A stretch of DNA of 64,000 nt from JAFGSI01 sp041287425 (GCA_041287425.1 JBEULG010000027.1:62001-126000), one strand, 5' to 3'. Shown: positions 8,934 through 18,186, counted from the stretch's first letter. Program-made: numbers and translations. Notes: generated by a model from the letters alone, not told the origin.

Positions 8934-11378
8934 CTATTCGACCCATACCTTGACGTGAACTTCCTGAACCTCTGGCGGGGGCGGGGGGACGAGGCAGCCC
9001 TCGACGGGCCGCCCCTCGACCTCCAGCCGGACGCGGCTGCCGGGTCCGCACCGCTCGACCCGAATGTGGTAACGAACGCCGCGGAACTCGCGCCAGGCCT
9101 CGAAGCCATCCCACGTGGACGGCAGCGCCGGCCGAACCTCCAGGCCCTCGTAAGCGGGGCGAATCCCCAGAATGCCCTGCGTGACGGCGACGTAATTCCA
9201 GGCCGCCGTGCCGGTCAGCCAGGAATTCTTGGCCTCGCCGTAAGTGGCGGCATCCCGCCCGGCAATCATTTGGGCGTAAACGTAGGGTTCGCAGCGATGC
9301 ACCTCGCTGATGGCTTCGCGCCGCGACGGGTTGATGCGCAGGTAGTAATCGAGCGCCCGGTCGCCGCGCCCGAGCAGGGCCTCGGCCAGGATAATCCATG
9401 GATTGGTGTGACAGAAAATGCTGCCATTTTCCTTGTAGCCGGGAGGGTACGAGGAAATCTCGCCCAGGTTCAGATAATAGCGGCTATACGCCGGCTGGAG
9501 AAGCAGGATGCCATGTTCGGTCGCCAGGCGAGCGCCGACCGAATCGAGCGCTTTTTGCGCCTCGCCGCTTTCCAGTCCAATTCCGGCCAGGACGCAAATC
9601 CCTTGCGGCTCGATGAAAATCTGGCCCTCTTCGCATTGCTGCGAACCGACCGGCCGTCCGGCGTCGTCGTAGGCGCGCCGGAACCATTCGCCGTCCCAGC
9701 CGTGCAGCAAAATCACCTCGCTCATCTGACGGGCGGCCTCACGATAACGCGTCGCCTCCTTCGGCCAGTCCAGCCGCTCGACCATCTCGGCCATCTCCCT
9801 GGCCGCCAGGACGAACAGGCCGGCGATGAAAACGCTTTCGGCCACCTTGCCGTCCTTGTTGGTCGTGGTCTGGAAGGATTGGCCCGGCGTATCGGAAAAA
9901 CAATTCAGGTTGAGACAATCGTTCCAGTCGGCGCGGCCGATGAGCGGCAGGCCGTGCGGCCCCAGCCGCTCAAGGGTATATTGCAGCGCCCGCTGGAGGT
10001 GCTCAACCAGCGGCCGCTCGCTGCCGGCCTGATTGGCATAAGGCACCTGTTCATCCAGAATGCTCCAGTCGCCGGTCTCCTTGAGGTAAGCCGCCACGGC
10101 CAGCACCAGCCAGAGCGGATCGTCGTTGAACCCCGAACCGATATCGTCGTTGCCGCGCTTGGTCAGCGGCTGATACTGATGAAACGCGCCGCCGGTCGGC
10201 AACTGCGTGGCAGCCAAATCGAGAAGCCGCTCGCGCGCCCGCTCCGGAATCATGTGGACGAAACCCAGCAAATCCTGGGCCGAATCGCGAAACCCCATGC
10301 CGCGCCCAATCCCCGACTCGAAGTAGGAGGCCGAGCGCGACATGTTGAAGGTCACCATGCACTGATACGCATTCCAGATGTTGACCATCCGGTTGACATG
10401 CACCTCGGGCGTGCGAACCTGAAGGACACCCAGCAGGCGATCCCACACCTGACGAAGGGCCTGAAAAGCGGCCTCCGTCTGTGCCGGCTGCAAATACTTA
10501 TGGATGACCGGCAAAACTGTCCGTTTGTTGATGGTCTGCGAGCCGGGTGGGTCGAACTTCTGGTCGCGCCGATTCTCGTGGTAACCGAGCAGAAAAATGA
10601 CCTTTTTCTGCGCCCCGGCCGCCAGCGAGAGCCGGATGTGATGCACCCCGACCGGCTGCCAGCCGTGTGCTACCGAATCGGACGTCCGGCCGGCCTCGAC
10701 CGCCTGAGGCGCGTCCCAGCCCCGGTAGGGGCCCAGGAAGGCCTCGCGCTGGGTGTCATAACCGGCCAACGGTTCGGAACACGCAAAATAGGCAAAATGA
10801 TCCCGCCGCTCGCGATACTCGGTCTTGTGGTAAATCACCCCCTCCGCAATCTCCACCTCGCCGGTGTTGAAATTGCGCTGAAAGTTGGTGGCGTCGTCCC
10901 AGGCATCCCAGAGACAGAACTCGACCGCCGAGAAGAGCGAGAGATGGGCCTCTTGGTCGCGCCGGTTGGTCAGAGTCAGTTCCCAAATCTCCAGCGTCTC
11001 GCCCGGCGGGACGAAATAACGAATCTGCGCGGCAATGCCGCGCAGCGCCGAGGCAATGACGGTGTAGCCCTGGCCGTGACGGCAGGTGTACTCGTCCAGC
11101 GGGCGGCGGACGGGCATCCAGGTGGGAGACCAAAAGAAACCATCGGCCTCATCGCGCAGATAGAGATACCGCCCGCCCATATCGAGCGGCGCGTTGTTGT
11201 AGCGATAGCGCGTCAGACGGCGCAGGCGGGCATCCCGATAAAAAGAATACCCGCCTGCCGTGTTGGAAATCAAACCGAAGAACGATTCGCAGCCCAGATA
11301 ATTGATCCAGGGGAGGGGCGTGTCAGGCCGGGTGATCACATATTCCCGGCGGTCGTCATCGAAGTAACCGAATTGCAT
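8934..11378 (-). CDS. GH94 family disaccharide phosphorylase, second copy
   Basis: An approximately 814-residue GH94 protein and the first gene of the operon. It carries GRADWND (about 481-487, general-acid Asp), SSYPPGYKENGSIF, CEPYVYAQMIAG and NSWLTGTAAWNYVAVTQ. An in-frame ATG at 11393 exists, but GGAG lies 6 nt before the ATG at 11378, and the resulting N-terminus MQFGYFDDDRREYVIT matches that of the other GH94 here (MQYGYFDSEHREYVIT). The two copies clearly differ in the barrel loops, suggesting different substrates or chain-length preference (inference). Expression is probably under the LacI-type operator at 11456-11471. Confidence 0.9.
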   Translation of the reverse strand: MQFGYFDDDRREYVITRPDTPLPWINYLGCESFFGLISNTAGGYSFYRDARLRRLTRYRYNNAPLDMGGRYLYLRDEADGFFWSPTWMPVRRPLDEYTCRHGQGYTVIASALRGIAAQIRYFVPPGETLEIWELTLTNRRDQEAHLSLFSAVEFCLWDAWDDATNFQRNFNTGEVEIAEGVIYHKTEYRERRDHFAYFACSEPLAGYDTQREAFLGPYRGWDAPQAVEAGRTSDSVAHGWQPVGVHHIRLSLAAGAQKKVIFLLGYHENRRDQKFDPPGSQTINKRTVLPVIHKYLQPAQTEAAFQALRQVWDRLLGVLQVRTPEVHVNRMVNIWNAYQCMVTFNMSRSASYFESGIGRGMGFRDSAQDLLGFVHMIPERARERLLDLAATQLPTGGAFHQYQPLTKRGNDDIGSGFNDDPLWLVLAVAAYLKETGDWSILDEQVPYANQAGSERPLVEHLQRALQYTLERLGPHGLPLIGRADWNDCLNLNCFSDTPGQSFQTTTNKDGKVAESVFIAGLFVLAAREMAEMVERLDWPKEATRYREAARQMSEVILLHGWDGEWFRRAYDDAGRPVGSQQCEEGQIFIEPQGICVLAGIGLESGEAQKALDSVGARLATEHGILLLQPAYSRYYLNLGEISSYPPGYKENGSIFCHTNPWIILAEALLGRGDRALDYYLRINPSRREAISEVHRCEPYVYAQMIAGRDAATYGEAKNSWLTGTAAWNYVAVTQGILGIRPAYEGLEVRPALPSTWDGFEAWREFRGVRYHIRVERCGPGSRVRLEVEGRPVEGCLVPPPPPEVQEVHVKVWVE

Positions 11379-11440
11379 AAACGTCTCCGCCATGCAGGAG
11401 AGAAATCACGACCCTGCCAATCAGCCAGGCCGATAGTCCA

Positions 11441-11449
11441 ATTATAGCA
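11441..11449 (-). promoter_or_regulatory. Extended -10 promoter of the GH94-GH5 operon
   Basis: On the minus strand the box reads TGCTATAAT, an extended -10 that can work without a good -35. It is 63 nt upstream of the preferred GH94 start. A TTGACA (11471-11476) lies too far away (24 nt) to be a standard -35 partner. Confidence 0.7.
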
Positions 11450-11455
11450 CTTTTT

Positions 11456-11471
11456 ATGAAACCGGTTACAT
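11456..11471. promoter_or_regulatory. LacI/GalR-family operator candidate
   Basis: The palindrome ATGAAACCGGTTACAT has a central CG and one mismatch between half-sites, matching the classical TGnAAnCGnTTnCA pattern of sugar-responsive LacI-family repressors. It sits immediately upstream of the -10 box, where a bound repressor would block RNA polymerase. No LacI-type gene is present in the window. Confidence 0.7.
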
Positions 11472-11516
11472 GTCAAATAACCTGCAAGTAGATTACAAAA
11501 ATCAGTTTGGGCGTAT

Positions 11517-11552
11517 GGAAGAACCCGTTCCGGGGAGGGAACGGGTTCTTCC
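11517..11552. terminator. Strong hairpin after the GT39-like gene
   Basis: Perfect 15-bp stem (arms 11517-11531 and 11538-11552) with a 6-nt loop, lying between the glycosyltransferase stop codon (minus strand) and the GH94 promoter. A T-rich tract follows some way downstream on the minus strand. Confidence 0.75.
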
Positions 11553-11579
11553 ACAGCAACAAGGAGGAGAAGAGAAGCG

Positions 11580-13787
11580 TTAAGGGGAATGGACTTTCCA
11601 GCCGCAGGCGTACAACTGCCGCCCGCCCTGGCTGAAACGCGGCACGAGCGCGCAATTCGCCTCCAGCCAGCGGGCAATTTCCTGGTTGGGGCCGCGGTTG
11701 CCGTCGGCGAGAACGAAGCGCAGACGGCCATCCCTCACCATTTGCTCCAGCCCGGCCGCGTCGACGACCGGATCGCCGCCGCTGAAACCGCCCATATACA
11801 GCACCGGCCGCCCGGTCGCCAGGACGAGCGGCGCGCCCGCCTGAGCATTCGGCACAGCGACCAGGTACTCGACGCCCTGGGTATTGGCCTGCAAAAACTC
11901 CACCAAAGCGGAATCGGCAGCGGCGCGGTTGGGGTCGGGATGAGCGTTCTGGGGCAGGTTGCCGGCCAGGGCGCGGGGCGCGCCGCCGGATTGTCCGCCG
12001 TAGGCTCCCGGCAGGTTGACATCCGGGCTTTGCTCCGCCACCGTCAGAACAGACCAGGCCAGGGGGGTGACCAGCAAGGCGGCAAGAATCAGGGCAAAAG
12101 CCAGGGACAGGACCACCCGCCGGGCAAGACGCCGCCCGGTCAGCAGGGCGGCCAGACCGGCCGCAAGCAAGACTGCCGCCAGGCGCAGCCACCAGGCATC
12201 CTGCCCATACTGGACGGCCAGCCACCATTCGAAAGCCAGAGTCCCGATGGCCGATAGCGCCAGGGTCCAGGCGGTCCAGGCCTGTGCGCGCCTGCGCCAA
12301 AGCACTGCCACCCCTCCACCGACGGCTGCGCCGAGCGGCGGGGCCAGCATAATCATGTAGTAATCGTGAAAGAATTCCGCCACGCTGAAGAAGACCACGC
12401 AGGTGAGCAGCCAGCCTCCCCATAGCAGAAAGGCCTTGTGTTCGGCGGCCAGCGGCCAGGCCGGGCGAACAGAGACGACCAGCAGCGTCAGCCCGATCAG
12501 CGCAAATGGCAGCAGCCACGACATCTCCTTGGCCAGCGGCGGGATGAACAGGCGTACCGCCGAGGGGACGCCGACCTCGTTCGAGAAAGCCCCGCCCGCC
12601 CCGCCATTGGCCTGACCCGCAGGCAGCACGTTCTGGTTTGCCGGCCCCGGCAGGCGCGGGGCGTTCGCTGTGACGCAGGCCAGGGTCCCCTGCACGCGGG
12701 CGCAGGTGCCGGCGTCTGTTCCGCCGTTGGGCAGGCGGATGGCGCAAGCCGCGCCGACAGTCAAGTCGCGGCAGGCTTCGACGGCCTGCCGAGGCGGTTG
12801 TGCCTGCTGACCGGCCGGGGGTTGCACAGGCTGGCCGAGCGGGAGGTCGCTCTGGCCGGGATTGTCGGGCGATTGGTTGCGGTTGAATCCGCCGGGGCCA
12901 TCCGCACCCGCCAGTGGTTGGGCACCCCGATTGCGCTGCCCGCCCAGCAAACGCTCAAGACCGTTGTGGCCGACGATCAACTCCATCACGGTGTTGTTCT
13001 CGCTGCTGCCCACGTACGGGCGCGCTTCGGGCGGCGTCAGGTCCACGGCAATTGCCCAGGCAAGGGAAACGGCCAACAGGAGAACGGTCGCCGCGGCCAG
13101 GTGGGCGAGTTTCCGCCACCATTTTGTCTTTGCGCCGAAGAAATACAGGGCGTAGAAGGCCGGCAGGGGCAGGAAAGCCTGCAGCATTTTGATGTTGAAG
13201 CCCAGGCCGACCAGGAAGGCACCCAGCAGCAGCCAGCCCAGTCGGCCGGTCTCGGCCGCGGCGATGAACGCCCAGGCGGCCAGCAGGAGACAGAAGGCCA
13301 GCATCCCGTCCATGGTGCTGTTGCGGTCGGTGCCGGTCACGGTCGGGGTGAGGGCCAAAACCAGGGCGGCGACCAGCCCGGCCAGCGTGCCCAGGTGCTT
13401 TTTGACGAGGTGGTAGAGAAGCGGAACGCTGAAGATGCCGGCCAGGATGTTCGGCAGGCTGACCGAGAATCCACTCACACCCAAGACGGCCGCGAAGGCG
13501 GCCTCGATCCACAGGCCGAGCGGAGGCTTGTCCACCGTCACCGAGCCGCCCGGCTCGGCGGCGACGAAGAAGAAATTGTGCCAGGATTGCAGCATGGACT
13601 TGACCGCCGCCGTATAGTAAGCGTTCGAATCGCCGATAGCCGCGATGTTATAGAAGTGCAGACCGGCAGAGAGCAGCATGATGGCAATCAGAATCAGGGT
13701 TGCCGGGGTCAAGCGTTTCCACAGCAGGCGATCGAGCCAGGAAACCTTCGAGGCAGAAGGTTGAGTGGGAAGGGATTCGGCAGTCAT
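11580..13787 (-). CDS. Polytopic membrane glycosyltransferase (GT39/PMT_2, YkcA/YkcB-like)
   Basis: A 735-residue integral membrane protein. Its N-terminal half carries the PMT_2/ArnT-like signature: an acidic residue in the first loop (GDSNAYYTAAVKSM), AEPGGSVTVDKPPLG and TGTDRNSTMDGML, then about ten membrane helices. A low-complexity Pro/Gln/Asn-rich periplasmic insert (about residues 295-390) precedes further helices and a soluble C-terminal domain. Such enzymes move sugars from polyprenyl-phosphate donors to proteins or cell-envelope glycans. GAGGAG precedes the ATG. It is divergent from the two-component system, with 228 bp between them, and regulation by that system is possible but not shown. 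Confidence 0.85.
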   Translation of the reverse strand: MTAESLPTQPSASKVSWLDRLLWKRLTPATLILIAIMLLSAGLHFYNIAAIGDSNAYYTAAVKSMLQSWHNFFFVAAEPGGSVTVDKPPLGLWIEAAFAAVLGVSGFSVSLPNILAGIFSVPLLYHLVKKHLGTLAGLVAALVLALTPTVTGTDRNSTMDGMLAFCLLLAAWAFIAAAETGRLGWLLLGAFLVGLGFNIKMLQAFLPLPAFYALYFFGAKTKWWRKLAHLAAATVLLLAVSLAWAIAVDLTPPEARPYVGSSENNTVMELIVGHNGLERLLGGQRNRGAQPLAGADGPGGFNRNQSPDNPGQSDLPLGQPVQPPAGQQAQPPRQAVEACRDLTVGAACAIRLPNGGTDAGTCARVQGTLACVTANAPRLPGPANQNVLPAGQANGGAGGAFSNEVGVPSAVRLFIPPLAKEMSWLLPFALIGLTLLVVSVRPAWPLAAEHKAFLLWGGWLLTCVVFFSVAEFFHDYYMIMLAPPLGAAVGGGVAVLWRRRAQAWTAWTLALSAIGTLAFEWWLAVQYGQDAWWLRLAAVLLAAGLAALLTGRRLARRVVLSLAFALILAALLVTPLAWSVLTVAEQSPDVNLPGAYGGQSGGAPRALAGNLPQNAHPDPNRAAADSALVEFLQANTQGVEYLVAVPNAQAGAPLVLATGRPVLYMGGFSGGDPVVDAAGLEQMVRDGRLRFVLADGNRGPNQEIARWLEANCALVPRFSQGGRQLYACGWKVHSP

Positions 13788-13885
13788 AGGGTTCTCCTCA
13801 AGTATACCGACCAGGATTTATGTTGCACTTTACAAACGGCCGGCAAAAAGCGGCACAATGGCTCTCTTGTTTAGTTTATCGCCAT

Positions 13886-13911
13886 GCCGGCAGGTGCCAA
13901 AGTGCCTGCGG
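13886..13911. promoter_or_regulatory. Imperfect palindrome in the divergent intergenic region
   Basis: CCGGCAGG and CCTGCGG arms surround GTGCCAAAGTG between the glycosyltransferase and histidine kinase genes. It could be an operator for one or both genes; no family consensus was recognised. Confidence 0.3.
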
Positions 13912-14003
13912 TCACGATTCTCGCTCTTTCCTCATGACGGCTGTCATGGGAGGCGCGCAAAAAGGATGACAGGAGACAGGCGACAGTCCTCTCTCGTCCG
14001 TGA

Positions 14004-14009
14004 TATGAT
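14004..14009 (+). promoter_or_regulatory. -10 box (TATGAT) for a leaderless histidine kinase mRNA
   Basis: TATGAT ends 6 nt before the GTG at 14016, so transcription would begin at or next to the start codon. No Shine-Dalgarno sequence is present. Confidence 0.45.
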
Positions 14010-14015
14010 AGAAGC

Positions 14016-15308
14016 GTGAACCTGTACACCGACGCCGATACTGCCCGTCTGCTGCGCGCCGCCGCCTGGATGTGGCTGGGCTACCTGCTGGCCATCCTGC
14101 TCATTGACCGCTGGTTGTACCCGCGCCTCGACTTTCTGCTCATCTACTACTTCCTCAACGGCTGCGCGGCGCTGCTCTTCCTCCTGCTGGCCTACTGGGA
14201 CGGCCCGCGCCGCTGGCTGGGAGCAGTCTACCTGCCATGGATGCTGCTCCTGCTCTCGGCCCTGCCTCTGGTGGGCAACCATCTGCTCCTGCCGCGCCTG
14301 CCGCCGGGGCCTTTGTCCAACGCCGAGGGCATGGCCTTGCGCCAGTTGCCCGTCTTGTTTATCGCCCTGATCATCACTGTCTGGCAGTACCGGCTGGCGG
14401 GCGTCCTGCTGTTCAGCGGCGCGACCGCCCTGCTCGAACTCCTGACCGTCGTTCTGCTCGTCCCCGGGGTGCGTTTTCTCCTTTCCCCTCAACCCGCTCT
14501 GCCGCAGCCCTTCGCGCCCGTCCCGCTTCAAAGAATCAACGTCTTCCTGATTCTGGCCGTCGTCCGCACGATCAGTTTCGTCGCCGTCGGCGTGTTCGTC
14601 AGCCAGTTGATCGGGCGCCTCCACCAGCAGCAAAAATCCCTGCAGGAGGCCAACGCCCGGCTGGCTCATCACGCCTCGACCCTCGAAAGCCTGACCGTCA
14701 GCCGCGAGCGCAACCGCCTGGCGCACGAACTGCACGACACCCTGGCCCACTCGCTGACGGCCATCTCGGTGCAACTGGAGACCGCCCGCGCCTACTGGAA
14801 CAAGAATCGCGCCAAAGCGCGTGACCTGCTGGAACAATCCCTGGCCGCCACCCGTTCCGGCCTGGAGGAGACGCGCCGGGCGCTGAAAGCGCTGCGCGCC
14901 TCGCCGCTGGAGGAACTCGGCCTGCTGCTGGCGCTGCGTCAACTGGCCGAATCGGCCGCCGCCCGCGCCGGCCTGGACCTCGAACTGGTCCTCCCCGACC
15001 GTCTCCCCGCCCTCTCCCCCGACGTCGAACAATGCCTCTACCGGGTCGCCCAGGAGGCCATCGAAAACGTCGTCAACCACGCCTCCGCCAGGCGGCTGAC
15101 GCTCCGCCTGGAACAAGCCGGCCAGGCCATCTGCCTGAGAATCCAGGATGACGGCCAGGGCTTCGAGGTGGCCGCCGCCGAGCAGCGCGGCCGTTTCGGT
15201 CTGGTGGGGATGCGCGAGCGCGCCCGCCTGGCCGGCGGCGATCTGCGGATCGAGAGCAGCCCCGGCCAGGGAACCACCATCACTCTCCTCTTGGGAACGG
15301 CACTATGA
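14016..15308 (+). CDS. NarL-type sensor histidine kinase with membrane sensor domain
   Basis: A 430-residue membrane kinase. The first about 200 residues form roughly six hydrophobic segments with no large extracellular loop, suggesting sensing of envelope state or a membrane ligand. A short coiled segment leads to the HisKA_3 dimerisation domain, ERNRLAHELHDTLAH (phosphoacceptor His about 240). The HATPase_c domain has EAIENVVNHA, DDGQGF and GLVGMRERA boxes. The start is GTG at 14016. The stop overlaps the response-regulator start (ATGA), so the two are co-translated. The arrangement resembles LiaS- and DesK-like sensors. Confidence 0.92.
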   Translation: MNLYTDADTARLLRAAAWMWLGYLLAILLIDRWLYPRLDFLLIYYFLNGCAALLFLLLAYWDGPRRWLGAVYLPWMLLLLSALPLVGNHLLLPRLPPGPLSNAEGMALRQLPVLFIALIITVWQYRLAGVLLFSGATALLELLTVVLLVPGVRFLLSPQPALPQPFAPVPLQRINVFLILAVVRTISFVAVGVFVSQLIGRLHQQQKSLQEANARLAHHASTLESLTVSRERNRLAHELHDTLAHSLTAISVQLETARAYWNKNRAKARDLLEQSLAATRSGLEETRRALKALRASPLEELGLLLALRQLAESAAARAGLDLELVLPDRLPALSPDVEQCLYRVAQEAIENVVNHASARRLTLRLEQAGQAICLRIQDDGQGFEVAAAEQRGRFGLVGMRERARLAGGDLRIESSPGQGTTITLLLGTAL

Positions 15309-15946
15309 AAATCCTGATTTGTGATGACCAGGCAGTGGTCCGCGACGGGCTGGAATTGCTCCTGAAACTGGAACGCGATTTCGAGGTGGTCGGCGCGGCC
15401 AGCGATGGGGCCGAGGCGCTGGAGATGGTCGCCTCCCGCCAGCCCGACCTGGTGCTGATGGACTTGAAAATGCCGGGCATGAACGGCATCGAGGCCACCC
15501 GTCAGATTCGGGCGCGCCATCCCCAGGTCAAAGTCCTCGTCCTGACCACGTATGACGACGATGAATGGCTCTTCGACGCCCTGCGCGCCGGCGCCCACGG
15601 TTATCTGCTCAAAGATACGCGGCGCGAAGATATCGTGCGCGCCATCCGCGGCACAATCACCGGCCAGACCTTCCTCGACCCCGGTGTGGCCGGCAAAGTA
15701 CTGGCCCAGGCCGCCGGCAGAGGCATCCGGCCGGAGACGCTCCTGACCGAAAAATTGACCGAGCGCGAGGTGGATGTGCTGCGTCTCATCGCCCGCGGCC
15801 TGACCAACGCCGACATCGCCGAGCGATTAGCGCTTTCCGAGGGGACGGTGCGCAACCACGTCAGCGCCATCCTGAGCAAACTGGGGGTCAGCGACCGCAC
15901 CCAGGCAGCGGTCATCGCCATCCAGCACGGCTTGAATCAACATTGA
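15305..15946 (+). CDS. NarL/FixJ-type response regulator
   Basis: A 213-residue DNA-binding regulator. The receiver domain has the acidic pair D7/D8, the phosphoacceptor D53 in LVLMDLKMPG, and LLKDTRRE near residue 105. The C-terminal LuxR-type helix-turn-helix reads LTEREVDVLRLIARGLTNADIAERL and then GTVRNHVSAILSKLGV. It is the cognate partner of the kinase that overlaps it by 4 bp. Targets are unknown; the divergent glycosyltransferase is the closest candidate. Confidence 0.95.
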   Translation: MKILICDDQAVVRDGLELLLKLERDFEVVGAASDGAEALEMVASRQPDLVLMDLKMPGMNGIEATRQIRARHPQVKVLVLTTYDDDEWLFDALRAGAHGYLLKDTRREDIVRAIRGTITGQTFLDPGVAGKVLAQAAGRGIRPETLLTEKLTEREVDVLRLIARGLTNADIAERLALSEGTVRNHVSAILSKLGVSDRTQAAVIAIQHGLNQH

Positions 15947-15957
15947 CAGAAACGGCG

Positions 15958-16539
15958 CTATCGTTCTGCGTCCGCCGACGCCTCCCCTCCCCAGCGCGGG
16001 TAGGCGTCGGTTTCGATTCCCAGCCGCAGCAGCATCCGCCCGGCCAGGGCCGTCACCAGGTCGTCCAGCGTCTGCGGGCCGCCGTAGAAGGCCGGGATGG
16101 GCGGGAAGATGACCGCCCCGGCGCGGGCGGCCAGGTCCATCAGCCGCAGGTGACCGCGGTGCAGGGGCGTCTCGCGCACTGCCAGCAGCAGCGGGCGGCC
16201 CTCCTTCAGGCAGACATCGGCAGCCCGCACGATGAGATTGTCGGCGTAGGAATGGGCAATCGCCGAGAGAGTTTTGATGGAACAGGGCACCACCAGCATC
16301 CCGTCGGCAGCGAAGGAGCCGGAAGCCGGGCGCGCCCCGATGTCATCGTAAGCGTAGCAAAACGTCGCCAGCGCCTCGACCTGTTCCGGCGAGCAGCCGG
16401 TTTCGACGGCGAGCGTCCGCCGGGCCGCCGGACTGACGATGAGATGCGTCTCGGCCTGAGCGGCGCGCAGCAATTCGAGGGTACGGACGCCCAGAATCGC
16501 CCCGCTCGCCCCGCTGATGGCCAGGAGGATGCGCTTCAT
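15958..16539 (-). CDS. ubiX: Flavin prenyltransferase UbiX
   Basis: A 193-residue flavoprotein that attaches a dimethylallyl unit to FMN, making the prenyl-FMN cofactor needed by UbiD-family decarboxylases. The N-terminus LLAISGASGA is the FMN-binding loop, and VPCSIKTLSAIAHSYADNLIVRAADV and PPIPAFYG segments are characteristic. The start overlaps the stop of the small AcnX subunit by 4 bp (ATGA), so the three genes form one unit. A UbiD-type gene lies 5 kb upstream on the same strand, which suggests the cofactor is made for that enzyme. The gene ends 11 bp from the convergent response regulator. Confidence 0.95.
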   Translation of the reverse strand: MKRILLAISGASGAILGVRTLELLRAAQAETHLIVSPAARRTLAVETGCSPEQVEALATFCYAYDDIGARPASGSFAADGMLVVPCSIKTLSAIAHSYADNLIVRAADVCLKEGRPLLLAVRETPLHRGHLRLMDLAARAGAVIFPPIPAFYGGPQTLDDLVTALAGRMLLRLGIETDAYPRWGGEASADAER

Positions 16540-16925
16540 TCGGCCTCCACCACGCCGCGCTCGCCGTCCACGCGCAGGCGCATACCGCTGCGGAGTTCCT
16601 CGATGGGGACGTGGTCCACGCAGGGAATCCCGGCGATGATGCAGCCGACGGCGGTAATCGGCTCGGCCTCGGCGTTGACGACCGCCGCCGGCGCCAGCCC
16701 GGCCTTCTTCAGCCGGTAGAGCGTGTACGAACCGACCGTCGAGCCTTTGCCGGTCGGGAAGACCAGCACCTTGCCGGCCACCGACTGGCCCTCCAGTTCG
16801 TGGCCCTTCTCGACCACGCGCCCGGTCTCGGCGTCCACGCCGCCGTAGAAGGAGATGCCCATCGTGGTGACCAGCGCCTCGCCAGACGCCGCGCCGGGGG
16901 AGATTTTTCGACCATTGAGAATCAT
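16536..16925 (-). CDS. Aconitase X swivel (small) subunit, DUF126
   Basis: A 129-residue small subunit of an AcnX-type dehydratase. It begins MILNGRKISPGAASGEAL, the usual DUF126 start, with GAGG 5 nt upstream of the ATG at 16925; an ATG at 16955 would add ten residues. FPTGKGSTVGSY carries the conserved Ser region, and AVGCIIAGIPCVD follows. In archaea such subunits pair with DUF521 to form phosphomevalonate dehydratase, and in some bacteria to form cis-3-hydroxyproline dehydratase. The gene sits between the large subunit and UbiX, which favours the isoprenoid role (inference). Confidence 0.9.
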   Translation of the reverse strand: MILNGRKISPGAASGEALVTTMGISFYGGVDAETGRVVEKGHELEGQSVAGKVLVFPTGKGSTVGSYTLYRLKKAGLAPAAVVNAEAEPITAVGCIIAGIPCVDHVPIEELRSGMRLRVDGERGVVEAE

Positions 16926-16956
16926 TTCAGCCTCACACCAACCACTTCCATCCAAC

Positions 16957-18153
16957 CTATCTCAACGCCTCCTCGATGACGTCCTCGAAGGGCAGGAAAC
17001 GGGTGGCGAAGCCGTTCTTAGAGGCGGCGTAGTAACAGGCCTTGGCGCTGTCGGTGACCAGGGTGCGGAAACGGCCGCGGATGGGAGCCACCACGCAGCA
17101 GGTGTCCACGGCGAAGACCGCCCCGGCGGCCTCGATGAGCGCCGTGTAGCCCATCTCGTCGGCCAGGCGCTTGACCGGCCGCGAGGTGGTGATCCAGAAC
17201 GTCTTGCGGACGCGCCGCCCCGCCAGCCGCTCGGCCAGACGGCGCACCTCGTCCAGCGAGAGATGCGGGCAGCCCAAACTGACGAAATCGGCCTCCCCTT
17301 CGGCCGAATCCAACGAGCGGATGGCCTCGTCCAGGCCGCGGCGGGTGATGGTCAGCGTTGCGGGGGGCGGGGCGTGCAGGCTGCTTTCGGGCGTGATGGC
17401 CTCCATGTGGAACATCGCCAGGCCGCCGTAGGTGGCCAGGCTGGCGCAAAAGGACTTGAGTTCGTCCACGCCCGCCGCTTCCACGCCGCGCAGGTACGGA
17501 ATCGGTTTGCCCGGCCGCGCCTCGACTGCCCGCCCGACGGCGACGCCCAGCGCGCCGAAGTCGCGCGTGCCGCCCAGGTCTGCCTCCACGCGCACCGTCA
17601 GGCCGGGACGGCGGTTCTCGTCCAGGTGCAGGCCGTAGGCGGGAGTGCGGCCGGTCAGCGCGGCGGCCAGGGCCGAGGGGCCGCCTTCGCGGTTGGTGCG
17701 CGCTCCCAGCACGGCGTTGGCGTAGCAGACGGCGCTGGACTCGGCCCAGGCGATGTGCTCGCCAAAGCGCGGCAGGTTGCCGAAGAGATAGGGCGTGCAG
17801 GAGCAGGTCGTCACCACGCCCATGCGGGCGTAGGCCGCCAGGACGCGCTCCTGATTGCGGGCGAAGTCGGGGGCGATGCCCAGCGCCTGCCAGTTCTCGA
17901 TGTCCATGCCGGCCGGGTTGAGGGTGGTCAGGGCGCGGACCCGCCCGCCGCCTTCGGCCATTTCGGTCAGGAATTCCAGGCCGGCCTCGCCCAGGTTATC
18001 GAAACTGACGCCGGAAATCTGGACCGAGGCGACCGGCACCATCCGCTCGGCGCCATAAATCGTGCCCAGGGCGAGCAGGATTTCCATTGCCTTCTGCGTC
18101 GCCGGGCCGTGTTCGCCGGCAAGCATCTCACGTTCTTCAGGGGTTAATTCCAT
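16957..18153 (-). CDS. Aconitase X catalytic (large) subunit, DUF521
   Basis: A 398-residue Fe-S dehydratase subunit of the AcnX family. The N-terminus MELTPEEREMLAGEHGPATQKAMEILL is typical. Candidate cluster cysteines occur in TTCSCTPYL, SLGCPHLS and DTCCVV. Separate large and small subunits match the two-subunit form of the family, which includes archaeal mevalonate-5-phosphate dehydratase and bacterial cis-3-hydroxy-L-proline dehydratase. Co-transcription with UbiX, and the UbiD- and MvaD-type genes nearby, favour mevalonate 5-phosphate as substrate. No proline racemase or other hydroxyproline gene was seen. Confidence 0.88.
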   Translation of the reverse strand: MELTPEEREMLAGEHGPATQKAMEILLALGTIYGAERMVPVASVQISGVSFDNLGEAGLEFLTEMAEGGGRVRALTTLNPAGMDIENWQALGIAPDFARNQERVLAAYARMGVVTTCSCTPYLFGNLPRFGEHIAWAESSAVCYANAVLGARTNREGGPSALAAALTGRTPAYGLHLDENRRPGLTVRVEADLGGTRDFGALGVAVGRAVEARPGKPIPYLRGVEAAGVDELKSFCASLATYGGLAMFHMEAITPESSLHAPPPATLTITRRGLDEAIRSLDSAEGEADFVSLGCPHLSLDEVRRLAERLAGRRVRKTFWITTSRPVKRLADEMGYTALIEAAGAVFAVDTCCVVAPIRGRFRTLVTDSAKACYYAASKNGFATRFLPFEDVIEEALR

Positions 18154-18186
18154 AGGCGATTCAGCCCAAGGATACCAGATTTACAA

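Noticed and set aside
8931..11447. An 838-codon plus-strand frame over the second GH94 gene
   Set aside because: It is antisense to a GH94 gene that has all family motifs.
16536..18153. cis-3-hydroxyproline dehydratase as first choice for AcnX
   Set aside because: No proline racemase, hydroxyproline epimerase or amino-acid transporter lies nearby; UbiX and UbiD are linked instead. It remains the main alternative.
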